From the NCBI GenBank assembly GCA_020353515.1, contig CP070695.1, forward strand, positions 4,325,589 through 4,389,588: a stretch of DNA of 64,000 nucleotides, in the 5' to 3' direction. This stretch comes from Candidatus Heimdallarchaeota archaeon. Its GTDB lineage: Archaea; Asgardarchaeota; Heimdallarchaeia; Hodarchaeales; Hodarchaeaceae. Below are positions 26,976-37,033 of this stretch, piece after piece. The position numbers and the translations under genes are program-made. The notes under the pieces are model-generated. The model was given only the letters and a program-made list of their open reading frames with translations. It had not been told where the DNA came from and did not search any database. Each line of letters starts with the position of its first letter. Positions within the stretch are counted from its first letter, which is position 1.

Positions 26976-27752
26976 ATGTGCCCTTTATTGGAACTTTTAT
27001 CTTGGAATGTCAATGGTATCAGAGCCTGTATTAAAAAAGGCTTTATTGAATGGGTGAAACAACGAGACCCAGAGATCTTATGTCTCCAAGAAACAAAAGC
27101 TCAAGCAGATCAGATATCCTTCTCATTTGATCTTCCTGATTATCGCATCTATTGGAGTTCAGCAAAAAAGAAGGGGTATAGCGGAGTCGCCACTTTAACC
27201 AAAATCAAACCAGTATCGGTTCTACAAGGGCTAGGAGTGAAAGAGTTCGATATTGAGGGAAGATTTCTTCAATTAGAGTTCGAGGATTTCTTTCTAATTA
27301 ATTTGTATTTTCCCAATGCCCAACGTGAATTAAAACGACTTGACTATAAATTACGATTTAATCAGACACTCCTTGCTTATCTAAATAAAATAAAAGAGAA
27401 AAATAAAGGGATAATCCTATGTGGAGATTTTAATGTGGCTCATAAGGAGATCGATCTCAAGAATCCTAAAACAAATCAGAATAATGCAGGATTCTCACCT
27501 CAAGAAAGAGCTTTTTTTACTGAATTATTGGAACATGGGTATATCGATACATTCAGAGAATTTGATCAGTCTCCAGAGCAGTATACTTGGTGGACTTATC
27601 GCTATAATGCTAGAACAAGAAACATCGGATGGCGAATTGATTACTTTCTTATTGATCTAGAATTTAGAGAAAGGTTGGAATCCGCATTTATTTTGAATGA
27701 AGTCATGGGATCAGATCACGTTCCAGTAGGAATAATAATTAGTGTCGAATAA
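26976..27752 (+). CDS. xth: exodeoxyribonuclease III / AP endonuclease
   Basis: A 258-residue ExoIII/APE1-type enzyme that cuts abasic sites and acts 3' to 5' in base-excision repair. Motifs in order: LSWNVNGIRA, CLQETKAQ (metal Glu), YFPNAQ, GDFNVAH, NAGFSPQERAFF, TWWTYR and the terminal GSDHVPVGI (catalytic His). Length is typical. I chose ATG 26976; the frame opens upstream with TTG 26958, but the ATG matches where the family normally begins. It stands alone between the WD40 fusion and the giant membrane protein. Confidence 0.9.
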   Translation: MCPLLELLSWNVNGIRACIKKGFIEWVKQRDPEILCLQETKAQADQISFSFDLPDYRIYWSSAKKKGYSGVATLTKIKPVSVLQGLGVKEFDIEGRFLQLEFEDFFLINLYFPNAQRELKRLDYKLRFNQTLLAYLNKIKEKNKGIILCGDFNVAHKEIDLKNPKTNQNNAGFSPQERAFFTELLEHGYIDTFREFDQSPEQYTWWTYRYNARTRNIGWRIDYFLIDLEFRERLESAFILNEVMGSDHVPVGIIISVE

Positions 27753-27855
27753 GGATTAATCCAGTAAATTATTATTATTGTCACCCCCTATAGTAAATCC
27801 TTAAAAGCATTAAAACCCATATCCCTCTATACTCAGAGATATCTGTCTATAGGGT

Positions 27856-30800
27856 ATGGTAGCATTGATTTATAAAGAAGGAGGAAGTTGTGAATCTTGC
27901 AACCACCCTTTACAGAGTCAAAGAGACGCTGTTGGTAAAAAATTTTTCATATGCGTTAATAGTAAATGTCCAGTAAAACGACTAACGAATATTGAAACTC
28001 GTCTTGCAGCTATTGAGAAATTACTAGAAATTACGCCAATAATTCCAAAAGCACAAGAGTCAGTTATTGAAATTATTCGGACTCTTCCAAATCTTTCCTT
28101 GGAAGAAGGTAGAGTTCAGTTTTATTCATTATTTGATCAATTAGAAGAATCAAGAGACATACTCAATTTTTTCCTAGAACAAACAGCGAATAATGAATAT
28201 TTATCTCCTCAGTTTTTACAAGAATGGGCAATTCTTATGGCTTATTCAGGGAAAACATTCATGGCAGCTCAAAGAATTTTAACGGAGAAAGGATATGCAG
28301 AAACTCCACTTTCACAAACATTTATCAGCAAGAACATTGGAATAATTATTGATCGTTCTAATTCTGTTCAAGCAGAAGAAAAGCAAAAAATAGTTTCCAC
28401 TCAATTTTATTCCCATTTATTGAATTGGGCAGTAAATGAAGGATTTAGTAGGAGAACTCTTGAAACCCTTCAGGGAAATGCAGGGATATTTCCTCCTCCG
28501 ATTGAGCAAACGATATCTGAAGAAATTGCTACAATACCTTCCGTTCCAGCTCGAGAAATACCTAGTCCGATTAATCAACCAATTGAATCTCTATATCAAC
28601 AGCCATTTAAAAAGTGGATTGATAGATTTCGGCCAGACGAAGGGTGGGAATTTACTATTGGTGCTAATTGGTTACGATGGGTTGGTATCGGTATTATTCT
28701 ATTTGCGCTCTTACTGCTAGTAGTTTGGTCTGCATCTCAAATGAAACTGACAGAAGATGAGATTGCACTTCTCACATTTATAGGACTTGTATTTTCAGGA
28801 GTATCTCTCCATATATTCTCATTCATTTTATTAAGATTCAAAGAACGGAGCCACCACATTCCACCAATTGCTTATTCCATTGCTTTTCTTTCATTAGGAA
28901 TTTATTACATCGCATTATTTACCCTTCGGTTTCATCCTTCAAGTCCTGTTTATGGCGTTGAATATGAGATTTTATATCTAATACTGTGTGTGTTTTTGAT
29001 TCTTATCTCATGTGGTACTGCTTGGGGCCACAATTCGAGCATACTCTTTATAGAGGGATTTACTTTTACCTTATGGCTTTTCTGGCACATACTATCTCAG
29101 ATTTTCGTCAATGATTTGGTTTTTTCAATCGAGATCTTGTTACTTGGTTATATTGCGTTTATACTAGCTTTCCTGGGAATTGGATATTTGAGAAAAGATA
29201 TTATATTAATTATAAGTGTTCAATTGATGGCTCAGTTGCTTATATTCCTTCCAAACTCCTCTAAAGTGTTATCAACTCATTCAGTTATAAGAGAATATCC
29301 TGATATAAATGCGACAATCTTTTTGGTAGTTATCATCAGTATAACTTATCTGGTTATTACGCTAAGGTTTCCTTTTGACATATCCCCTCAATTTTACGAA
29401 ATCATTACTCGTTATCATCTTTCGATCGCCTCGGTTACTCCAATCTTTTCCAGTTTCTTTTTATTGACATTTAAGAGTATTAGTGGGCTTATATTCATTC
29501 CATATCTTGTTGTTTTCACAACTGCATTTCTAGGGTTGGCTTATTATCAAAAAGATCTAGCCGTGGCATTTTCACTTATTCTTCTTACCCAGTTATTATG
29601 GTTGATATCAGTTGGATTTGTAGACAATATTACTTTTACTGAAACTATTCCAGAAATAAATGGTATTCTTACCGTTTTATTGTACCTGACATTTTTTTTC
29701 TGGATCATTGCTCAAAAATTTCCTTCTGATGAAATCGAAACTTGCTTTTGGGACTATATTAATCGAAAACATCTATCAGTAGCTGCAATCGGACCGATTT
29801 TTATTAGTTTCATAATATCCAGATTTAATTATGTCACAAGTGATATTTTTATAATGTACTTGGTACTCTTTTGTATTCTTTGGAGCACCAATAGAAGTAT
29901 TACATTAGAAATGCCTGATTTCCTTATAAAGAAAGTTTCCTTATTTGATATTGTGACCTATTCCTCTGCTATTCTTTTTTTAATAACAATAATATTAGAA
30001 CAGAGTGAGAATCTGTTTGGCGTAGTTTTGGGGTTCATTGCTTTTCCATTGTTTATTCTGTTTAATCAAAGCATATCCAATATGTCTTTGCAGCAGCAAG
30101 AAATTCGGGAAATTTATGCAATCATTAACTGTTTATTTGTAGCCATCATATTCTCATTCATGGTAATGAAAGAAACTTTCTCAAATATTGGGATCTGGAT
30201 TTCAACATTTCTCTTAGACTGGGGAATAGATTTTCTTGAGTTTCTAGGATTGCAAAATAGCTATAATTGGACTTTTATAGGTTTCCTATGGATAGTTGCT
30301 GTTGTTACTATCAACGTCAAGATTTTTCAGCCTAACATTAGACATAGCTTGTCGAAAATTATTATGACCTTATCCTCTCCAACGATAATATATATTTACT
30401 TAGGATTAATAGATGAAATAAACCCTATTCATCTGGCCTTTGTGATAATTGGATATGTCCAACTGATAATCCTTTGGTTCTTTCTTACTTCAGAAAAAAC
30501 AGATCACGCCATTGATAGACATCTTATTTTCATTCCTGGTGTTGCATTACTCCAGCTTTCTGGAAATTTTTTGTTAACAACATCAATAGGTTCATGGAAT
30601 ATTCTATCAGCTATTCTTGTGAATATATTCTTTCCCTTCTCACTAGGGTTTTTTATGGTTGCTCGAAGATTGTTTCATCACTTAATTGACAGTTATCTTA
30701 TTATTTCAGCATCAATTCTCACTCTATTTCAATTCTTGTATTTGAAAAGTAATCAACAGGGTTTATACGCATGGTTTCTTGAATTGGTATTTTTGATCTT

Positions 30801-31827
30801 AGGTCTAGTTTATATTTCTGCCAGACTCTACTTTGGTAAAAAACCATTAGGATCTATTTCTACTTCCCTCTCCATCTTGAAATTCTTTTATCCTTCAATT
30901 AGATATTCAAATAAAGAACAAATTGGATTAAATCTTCTTGTACTCTGTTTTCTAGGATTAATCAATAATACTTTGTGCTTTATATTCTTTCCTACTGCTT
31001 GGAGCCCAACTTTGGTATTTCTATTATTTGATTCAATGGTTGTACTCCCCTTGGTGTTTGCTTTAACCCTATTTGGATTAGATTCACATGTTGCTATAGT
31101 TAATACTCTTACACTTTATGCAAGTGGGTTAATCATTCGATTACCATTACTTGTTAGTTATCCTTTTGATTACAATATTCACCTCCTCATTGGTTTAGTA
31201 TTCCAATTAATTCTGCATGGTTTGCTGGTCAGATTAAGCAAATCAACGAGGGTGACGTCCTCTCTCACACTTTGGAAAATCAAGTTTGAAGGCCGTAAGA
31301 CATGGCCTGAAGATTCTCTTATAATTATGGCAATAATCAATCCTCTTGCCTTCTTTTTTTACGCCTCTCAACTGACCTTAAGAATAGGAGAAGTTTTCAA
31401 GATAACAAATGTACTACCTATGATGATTTTATCAATATTAATTGCTATTTACTTTGTTATTGAAACAAGATTACTATTCTCTTCAATAATAAGTGATAGC
31501 GGCTTATTGATTTCTATTATTATCGCTTGGCTATTTACTGTTTCATTACTTGAGTTTATTTATTTCACTACAGCAGCGACGGCTTTCTTGAGTATTCTGT
31601 ATGGATTTTGGATTAATAAAAGAGAATGGCGAATATTGGGGATCTTGATTATTAGCATCAGTTTAGTATATAGTGCAATTTATCTTGCCCAGATTCCTGA
31701 CGACCTAGTTAAAATCCTAGGATTCGGAATTTTAGGGATTATTTCTGTTGTGATAGCCTTTGTATATTCAAAGTTTGCAAGACGATTCATAGCGGAAGAA
31801 TTTCAAGAAAAAACCTCAATAAGCTGA
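27856..31827 (+). CDS. giant DUF2339-like membrane protein with N-terminal zinc ribbon
   Basis: A 1323-residue protein. Residues 1-45 carry a C-x2-C ... C-x4-C zinc ribbon (CESCN and CVNSKC). A helical cytoplasmic segment follows to about 260. The membrane part starts at FTIGANWLRWVGIGIILFAL, the hallmark of DUF2339, and continues with more than 25 hydrophobic segments to the end. The function of the family is unknown. It is large enough to be a multi-module channel, receptor or energy-coupling scaffold, but this is not shown. The gene stands alone. Confidence 0.75.
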   Translation: MVALIYKEGGSCESCNHPLQSQRDAVGKKFFICVNSKCPVKRLTNIETRLAAIEKLLEITPIIPKAQESVIEIIRTLPNLSLEEGRVQFYSLFDQLEESRDILNFFLEQTANNEYLSPQFLQEWAILMAYSGKTFMAAQRILTEKGYAETPLSQTFISKNIGIIIDRSNSVQAEEKQKIVSTQFYSHLLNWAVNEGFSRRTLETLQGNAGIFPPPIEQTISEEIATIPSVPAREIPSPINQPIESLYQQPFKKWIDRFRPDEGWEFTIGANWLRWVGIGIILFALLLLVVWSASQMKLTEDEIALLTFIGLVFSGVSLHIFSFILLRFKERSHHIPPIAYSIAFLSLGIYYIALFTLRFHPSSPVYGVEYEILYLILCVFLILISCGTAWGHNSSILFIEGFTFTLWLFWHILSQIFVNDLVFSIEILLLGYIAFILAFLGIGYLRKDIILIISVQLMAQLLIFLPNSSKVLSTHSVIREYPDINATIFLVVIISITYLVITLRFPFDISPQFYEIITRYHLSIASVTPIFSSFFLLTFKSISGLIFIPYLVVFTTAFLGLAYYQKDLAVAFSLILLTQLLWLISVGFVDNITFTETIPEINGILTVLLYLTFFFWIIAQKFPSDEIETCFWDYINRKHLSVAAIGPIFISFIISRFNYVTSDIFIMYLVLFCILWSTNRSITLEMPDFLIKKVSLFDIVTYSSAILFLITIILEQSENLFGVVLGFIAFPLFILFNQSISNMSLQQQEIREIYAIINCLFVAIIFSFMVMKETFSNIGIWISTFLLDWGIDFLEFLGLQNSYNWTFIGFLWIVAVVTINVKIFQPNIRHSLSKIIMTLSSPTIIYIYLGLIDEINPIHLAFVIIGYVQLIILWFFLTSEKTDHAIDRHLIFIPGVALLQLSGNFLLTTSIGSWNILSAILVNIFFPFSLGFFMVARRLFHHLIDSYLIISASILTLFQFLYLKSNQQGLYAWFLELVFLILGLVYISARLYFGKKPLGSISTSLSILKFFYPSIRYSNKEQIGLNLLVLCFLGLINNTLCFIFFPTAWSPTLVFLLFDSMVVLPLVFALTLFGLDSHVAIVNTLTLYASGLIIRLPLLVSYPFDYNIHLLIGLVFQLILHGLLVRLSKSTRVTSSLTLWKIKFEGRKTWPEDSLIIMAIINPLAFFFYASQLTLRIGEVFKITNVLPMMILSILIAIYFVIETRLLFSSIISDSGLLISIIIAWLFTVSLLEFIYFTTAATAFLSILYGFWINKREWRILGILIISISLVYSAIYLAQIPDDLVKILGFGILGIISVVIAFVYSKFARRFIAEEFQEKTSIS

Positions 31828-31948
31828 TCAAAACGTACCACATTATTTTTAAGCATGTCTCTCTACTTTAAGAGCGATTCGTTGTGAATCAACCTAATAA
31901 AAAGAATTTTGAGTAAATGTATAACCAGATTTTCCAGATGATTAAACA

Positions 31949-32794
31949 ATGGTAAATCAAGACAAATCAAGCTATGATCTCTTCAAGGTCATTAATAATC
32001 GAAGATCGATCCGGAAATTTACTGAAAAACCCATTACAGACGATATTCTGAATCAAATATTGGAAGCTGGAATTAAAGCTCCTTTTGCGGCTCAATTGTA
32101 CAGTATTGTCTATACACGTGATAAAGAGAAGATGAAGAAGCTAAGAATTGGAGTCTATTCAACTACCCAGCTCTTAATGATTTTCTTAGTTGATTTCCGA
32201 AAAATTGAGAAAATAATTAAACAGAGAAACTATCAATACGACTACGATGACGGGATGCTCTTATGGCTAGGTATTCAAGACGCAACCTTGGTTGCAGAGA
32301 ATGTCATATTAGCTGCAGATGCAGTCGGCCTCGGATCTGTTCTACTAGGGGGCGCACCTTTACAAACAGACATTATAACTGAAGTCTTCAGTATTCCCTC
32401 CAGAGTTTTCCCTGTTGTCGGTCTGTGTCTAGGATATCCCGATTATACTGCAGAAACGGATGTTAGACCACGTTATCCTTTGAAGTATACAGCTTTTGAG
32501 GATTCGTATCATGATCTTTCTGAAAATGAAATTCGTGAATGTATGAAAAACATGGATGAGGGATATATCACCCAGGGATATTACATTAAATTACAAGCGA
32601 AAATTCCCTTAAAGAAAGGAAAAGATACGATAGATTATGATAAATATTCATGGTCAGAACACCAGAGTCGAAAATACTCCCAAGGATGGTGGAAAAAGGA
32701 ATCAATTTTGTCTCTCCTTCAACGCCAAGGTTTTAATCTTGAAAAATCTCATAATCAAGAAGAAACGAAAATGAAGCGAGTTCCTACTAACTAA
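31949..32794 (+). CDS. nitroreductase family FMN enzyme
   Basis: A 281-residue flavoprotein. The N-terminal pattern NNRRSIRKFTEKPITDDIL (near residue 11) is the nitroreductase FMN-binding signature, and GLGSVLLGGAPLQTDIITEVF plus LCLGYP form the core. The C-terminal 60 residues (a lysine-rich tail after KIPLKKGKD) exceed the usual family length. It probably reduces a nitro or quinone compound with NAD(P)H. Standalone gene. Confidence 0.85.
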   Translation: MVNQDKSSYDLFKVINNRRSIRKFTEKPITDDILNQILEAGIKAPFAAQLYSIVYTRDKEKMKKLRIGVYSTTQLLMIFLVDFRKIEKIIKQRNYQYDYDDGMLLWLGIQDATLVAENVILAADAVGLGSVLLGGAPLQTDIITEVFSIPSRVFPVVGLCLGYPDYTAETDVRPRYPLKYTAFEDSYHDLSENEIRECMKNMDEGYITQGYYIKLQAKIPLKKGKDTIDYDKYSWSEHQSRKYSQGWWKKESILSLLQRQGFNLEKSHNQEETKMKRVPTN

Positions 32795-32899
32795 ACATCA
32801 GGGTACAATCTATATCAACATTGGATTAGTTCCGTAAAGATAATATAAATGAACTTTTCTTAAATTGCTTTATTAAAAAGAAGGAAGGTTATTTGTAAG

Positions 32900-34051
32900 A
32901 TGACTCAATGCCCAAATTGCGGAGAAACAGTAGAAATAGGAGATATTTTTTGTTATAAATGTGGATTTAATCTAAGAACGAATTCAATTGTTAAACAAGC
33001 CAAGGAAGAAATTGGAAGACAACTGGAATTAGATACAAATAACTTAACAAGATTTACACAATTAGAAGAACGAATAGAAAATTTAAGGAACATTCCTGAC
33101 GAATTGGAACAACAAAAAGCTTATCTTGCCAATTTAAACCAATCCTTAACAGAAGCACGCCAAAGGTTGGAGTCTCTTGCAGAACAACGTGTAAAAGAGT
33201 ATCGTGATGTAGAAAAGCTCGAAAAATTGAGTGTCACCTCTTTCATGGCACGGATGAAAGGAACTAAGGATCAGCAATTAGAAAAAGAAAGGGTTGAATA
33301 TCTCACAGTACTAAATAAAGAGGAAGCTGCGCAGAGAGAATGTCAACAACTGCAAGATGTCATAACACAAACTCAGTCCCAGGTGTATGAGCTAGGAGAT
33401 TTACTTGATACAAAAAAGAATTTAGAAAAAGAACTTGAAACGTTAATAAATCAAGTATGTGAAGGAGTTCCTGATCCTGTTGAAGACGCAATTGAACAAC
33501 GATTAGCCACTCTTGAAGCTCAAATAGGACCAATTACCAATAATCGTTCACGCATATTCCGGGCGAATAATCACTTAGATCATGCAATTTCTGACTTGAA
33601 TCGTGCATTAGACTCCCTACGAAGCGCCTCAGGTTTCTCAACATGGGATCTTCTTGGAGGGGGATTAATCGCTGATTCAATGAAACATTCAAGGATGTCT
33701 GACGCACGAAATAATGTTCATAATGCCCACAACAACATCCAAAGAGCTATTCAAGAATATCCAGAAATTAGAAATTCCTTGAGTAGTGCTAGTGTCGAAG
33801 AAGTATCCTTTTTTTGGGACGGATTCATGGATAATATCTTCTCGGACATCGCAGCACGAGATAAAATTCATAGATCAAGAGAATCTGTTCGTCAAGCTTT
33901 ACATGATGCTTCCAATGCCAACCGCTGGCTAGATGACAAAATGCGAACTATCAATCAACAATTCAATGATCTAAACAGGAAAATTGAAGAATTAAGGAAG
34001 GATCTTTTAAAAGAACGAAAAAGAATGATTAAGGAAACGCTTGAGAATTAG
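32900..34051 (+). CDS. zinc ribbon plus coiled-coil protein
   Basis: A 383-residue cytoplasmic protein. Residues 4-22 form a double C-x2-C zinc ribbon (CPNCG and CYKCG). The rest is mostly coiled coil (about 30-190 and 330-380), split by a conserved-looking segment GFSTWDLLGGGLIADSMKHS (about 245-265) followed by two more short helices. The TWDLLGGGLI block recurs in bacterial and archaeal proteins of unknown function. It could bridge a zinc-bound partner to a structural polymer, but this is speculative. Confidence 0.65.
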   Translation: MTQCPNCGETVEIGDIFCYKCGFNLRTNSIVKQAKEEIGRQLELDTNNLTRFTQLEERIENLRNIPDELEQQKAYLANLNQSLTEARQRLESLAEQRVKEYRDVEKLEKLSVTSFMARMKGTKDQQLEKERVEYLTVLNKEEAAQRECQQLQDVITQTQSQVYELGDLLDTKKNLEKELETLINQVCEGVPDPVEDAIEQRLATLEAQIGPITNNRSRIFRANNHLDHAISDLNRALDSLRSASGFSTWDLLGGGLIADSMKHSRMSDARNNVHNAHNNIQRAIQEYPEIRNSLSSASVEEVSFFWDGFMDNIFSDIAARDKIHRSRESVRQALHDASNANRWLDDKMRTINQQFNDLNRKIEELRKDLLKERKRMIKETLEN

Positions 34052-34068
34052 AGAAGTAATCAAACATT

Positions 34069-34620
34069 CTAGACTTCTAGTGTTTTCCTGATCCTCCATT
34101 CTTCCACTAACAAGTCCATCATTAGATCATCCAGAAATTCACCATTGATATAATCCGCTTTCCGTCGAACTCCTATTTCACGAAACCCTAGCTTCTTATA
34201 AACAGCAATTGCGCGGAAATTGTTTGAAAAAACTCTAAGCTCCAAACTAAGTAAATTTAGGGTTTCAAAACCAAACTCGATAGCTAATTCAAGCGCTTCT
34301 GTTCCCAATCCTTTGTCTCTAAATTCAGGGTTAAAAATTCCAAGACTGATATCTCCTCGTTTGCTAACTGTATTAAGAATCTTTAAACGAATATTTCCGA
34401 TATATTTTTGGCTTTTATTTGTAGAAATCGCAAATGTGTAAATTTCTCCCTGTCTTCTCTCATCCCATGTTCTACGAATCCATTCTAACCCTTCTTCTCG
34501 TGACATTGGAGTTATTCGTCCACTATAATTCATGAATTGAATGTCATTCCAGTAGACTAAAAGTTCATCAACATCAGTAAGCTCCAACCCTCTCAATGTC
34601 ACGGTTTTTCCAACAATCAT
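34069..34620 (-). CDS. GNAT family N-acetyltransferase (RimJ/RimL type)
   Basis: A 183-residue acetyltransferase. The acetyl-CoA site is the RDKGLGTEAL pyrophosphate-binding loop (near residue 106), followed by NNFRAIAVYKKLGFREIGVRRKA. The N-terminal LRGLELTDVDELLVYWND is the typical RimJ/L opening. I chose ATG 34620; an upstream TTG (34644) is less likely. It converges with the zinc-ribbon coiled-coil gene. Confidence 0.85.
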   Translation of the reverse strand: MIVGKTVTLRGLELTDVDELLVYWNDIQFMNYSGRITPMSREEGLEWIRRTWDERRQGEIYTFAISTNKSQKYIGNIRLKILNTVSKRGDISLGIFNPEFRDKGLGTEALELAIEFGFETLNLLSLELRVFSNNFRAIAVYKKLGFREIGVRRKADYINGEFLDDLMMDLLVEEWRIRKTLEV

Positions 34621-34679
34621 GATTATACCATTTTTCCGATTCAATTCTTGTAGAAGATGTATATTCGACCTCTAAACTT

Positions 34680-35435
34680 CTAGAAAAGCAAAGAAAGGCA
34701 TGTCAATGCCCCCTCACATTTTTGAAACTCTCTCATATCTAAAGGAATTACTTCAAAACCAGCATCACTTAACATTGATAGAACGTGGGGGAACCCCTTG
34801 GGTATCAAAATGGTTTTTCCTATTGCTAATGTATTGGCAGCATAACTTTCATTGTCATCAACGGTAAGAATCTGGAAATTTTTGAGAGTGGGATGATTCA
34901 TGTGACTCTTAGTTGCAATAACATAGTCATCTCCGAGATAGGTGGCATAACTTTTTAAGTGTACAATATTCGGATCATGGTACACCCCTACTGTGACATT
35001 GAGCCATTCCTTCAACTGATCTACACCCTCAATATTTGTACGCTGGGTGACCCCGCAGATCAAATGATTTGGAAGGTGAATGATATCACCTCCCTCTATT
35101 GTTCCTGGAGAGATGGTCCTTCTGGTTTCCATGAAGTCATTTAATGTTTTTTCCACTGCTAATTCTTCCCCACGACGAGCTTCGGCTCCCATACGTGAGA
35201 TTAATGCTTTATTATTGTGAATAACAGCACAATCCTCCACAAAACATGAATCAGGGTGTTCATTGTCTGTAGGTAATTGAATAACATCAAATCCCAGTTC
35301 TAATAACGTGTTACAATACACTGAATGTTGCTTCTTTGCATTAGAAACATTAATTTCACGTTGGAGTGGGTGGGAAGTGATACATTGTGAGAACTTCGCC
35401 CCAGGTTCACGAACTATGGCATATTTTACGTTCAT
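34680..35435 (-). CDS. dimethylarginine dimethylaminohydrolase-like (amidinotransferase superfamily)
   Basis: A 251-residue DDAH/arginine-deiminase-superfamily enzyme. Motifs: EDCAVIHNN (metal-free acidic site), GGDIIHL, VHLKSYATYLGDDYV (catalytic His region) and the C-terminal CEGALTCLSLLF, which carries the nucleophilic cysteine. It probably hydrolyses methylated arginine or a related guanidine, possibly an ornithine-producing reaction. ATG 35435 has AGGATC about 7 bases upstream and lies 9 bases after the M55 gene stop; the ATG at 35456 would overlap that gene. Confidence 0.85.
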   Translation of the reverse strand: MNVKYAIVREPGAKFSQCITSHPLQREINVSNAKKQHSVYCNTLLELGFDVIQLPTDNEHPDSCFVEDCAVIHNNKALISRMGAEARRGEELAVEKTLNDFMETRRTISPGTIEGGDIIHLPNHLICGVTQRTNIEGVDQLKEWLNVTVGVYHDPNIVHLKSYATYLGDDYVIATKSHMNHPTLKNFQILTVDDNESYAANTLAIGKTILIPKGFPHVLSMLSDAGFEVIPLDMREFQKCEGALTCLSLLF

Positions 35436-35443
35436 TTTTGATC

Positions 35444-36295
35444 CTACTGTAACCATTCAAGTAAACCTGCAACACCTGATGCTGCATATACTAATACTTG
35501 AAATATTTTATACGCTTCAATAATATTATTGGCTGGGTATTCTACAGTTAATCCATCAGTCCTTTCAACGATTGGTAATAATTCGGCCACATCAGCAAAA
35601 TGACTCACAATGAAACTAATACTAGCTTTCACTGGTTCTTCAGTCTTTAGAGGTTGAACTTTGTTTTCTTTAAAGTTAACGACTGCTTTGGTAATAGCCT
35701 CACGCAAATCTGCTTCAATTTTAATCATACTTGGGCTTTTTGCTGACACTCTACTCAAAGACTGCTTAAAAACAACGGTTTCTACCCACGGAGTGTGCTG
35801 CTCTACGTCATCTTTTAGGAGTTGAGCATCTCCAGCAACTAGAATAACTGGGACGTTGTAAAATCCAGCAGCATAGGAGTTGAGGAGAAATTCGCTTACA
35901 GGAACTCCATTGATAACAAACTTGTGGATACTCCGACTTGAATAAGTATGATCGAATGTTGATTTCGCAGTCCCAAATTTCGAATGATATCCCAGAAATA
36001 TAGCCACGTCACAATCTTCTTCGACTCCTGCAACCATACTGACAGGACGAGGATTCCCCCTGACAATTTCCACGTATTCTGGTAATTTATCAACCTTGAG
36101 GTTCACCATGGGACCGTGACTATCAGCAATGAGAATTTCATCAAATCCATTCTTGTTTAACTCATCAGCTACAATCAAAGCAATTTTGGTAGCGATTTCT
36201 CTGGCTTCTGAATATAACGATCCTTTTAGACTCAAATGTCCTGGAATGACAATGAAAGGTAACCCCTCAAGATCAATCGAAATAAAAGCTTTCAT
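35444..36295 (-). CDS. D-aminopeptidase (M55, DppA-like)
   Basis: A 283-residue zinc peptidase of family M55. With ATG 36295 the metal residues fall at the family positions: Asp8 and Glu10 in SIDLEG, His60 in ADSHGP and His104 in LGYHSK. The Glu (position 133 in the Bacillus enzyme) is at 135. These enzymes cleave D-amino-acid dipeptides, and homologues recycle peptides from walls or medium. The gene sits directly upstream of the DDAH-like gene, suggesting a shared transcript for amino-acid scavenging. Confidence 0.9.
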   Translation of the reverse strand: MKAFISIDLEGLPFIVIPGHLSLKGSLYSEAREIATKIALIVADELNKNGFDEILIADSHGPMVNLKVDKLPEYVEIVRGNPRPVSMVAGVEEDCDVAIFLGYHSKFGTAKSTFDHTYSSRSIHKFVINGVPVSEFLLNSYAAGFYNVPVILVAGDAQLLKDDVEQHTPWVETVVFKQSLSRVSAKSPSMIKIEADLREAITKAVVNFKENKVQPLKTEEPVKASISFIVSHFADVAELLPIVERTDGLTVEYPANNIIEAYKIFQVLVYAASGVAGLLEWLQ

Positions 36296-36396
36296 AAAAT
36301 ACACCAAAAAGAGTTGTGTGAAAGTACTTTATCAGTGTGATGAATGATTAAACCGATTCCTACGGAATAGATCCAGAAGCTCAATACAGCTAATTC

Positions 36397-36660
36397 TCAT
36401 GATGATAACCAGGGAGCTTTCCAGGTACTACTCCTACCAGATTCAGGTTTTCTAGGCTCAACAGGTTCTTCTTTAGGTATGAATTCAGTTGATCTAAAAT
36501 CTCTATTTCCTACATGCTCCCAATAATATACGATAGCCTCTCTAACAAATCGGGATTTATCTTTTGTTTGTAGTAGGATATTCTTAACCTCCTCATCCAT
36601 TCTAAAATTAAAACGAGGAGAATTTTCTTTATCGGATATCATTAACCTTTTTCGAGGCAT
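36397..36660 (-). CDS. ribbon-helix-helix DNA-binding protein
   Basis: An 87-residue protein with the RHH core PRFNFRMDEEVKNILLQTKDKSRFVREAIVYYWE, cited in part as FNFRMDEEVKN (residues near 16-26) followed by a helix starting KDKSRFVREAI. The tail is Pro/Glu-rich. ATG 36660 gives a normal RHH length; the upstream GTG at 36738 would add 26 unconvincing residues and overlap the first operator-like site. Three GTACGTAC-type sites lie just upstream, the position expected for autoregulation. Confidence 0.7.
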   Translation of the reverse strand: MPRKRLMISDKENSPRFNFRMDEEVKNILLQTKDKSRFVREAIVYYWEHVGNRDFRSTEFIPKEEPVEPRKPESGRSSTWKAPWLSS

Positions 36661-37033
36661 TGATGAAACATCATCCTTTCCTATCGATTGATCTTTATTT
36701 CTGCAAAAATATAAGTGTACGTAACTTTGGAATAACACAAAAGCTATTTTGTACGTACATTATTTAGTTATGAAGGTTTTGTACGTACAATATAAATATT
36801 TTCATCAATCATTGGTATCACCCTTTTCCCACTTCCATTCTCCTGATGTTGTGAGGGATCCAATACTTAATTAATAATCCAAATAAATCCAGAATAATGG
36901 ATACAGAGATATCGTCATGTCCTAATTTGATGTACTTGGTAAAATGCCTGAATTGGAGAAATCGATGAACTCCACTTCTTCTTCAATATATTAAAATAAT
37001 GTGAGAGAAAGACCTGTACTGAGGATGCACTGC
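36661..37033. other. 373-base intergenic region: RHH control and dehydratase promoter
   Basis: Holds the three RHH operator-like sites (36717-36788), then about 190 bases with nothing recognised. A TATA-like CAATATATTAAAATA lies at about 36985-36999 for the dehydratase. No additional gene or RNA is supported. Confidence 0.5.
36717..36788. promoter_or_regulatory. three GTACGTAC operator-like sites and promoter of the RHH gene
   Basis: GTACGTAA (36717-36724), GTACGTAC (36751-36758) and GTACGTAC (36781-36788) are spaced 34 and 30 bases, about three helical turns. The last two share the wider core TTTTGTACGTACA. On the minus strand AAAATATTTATATTG precedes the last site, giving a TATA element directly upstream of it. 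Binding would block transcription initiation of the RHH gene. Confidence 0.6.

Noticed and set aside
27786..27854. CCCTATAG and CTATAGGG arms before the DUF2339 gene
   Set aside because: The arms are only 8 bases and 53 bases apart; likely chance.
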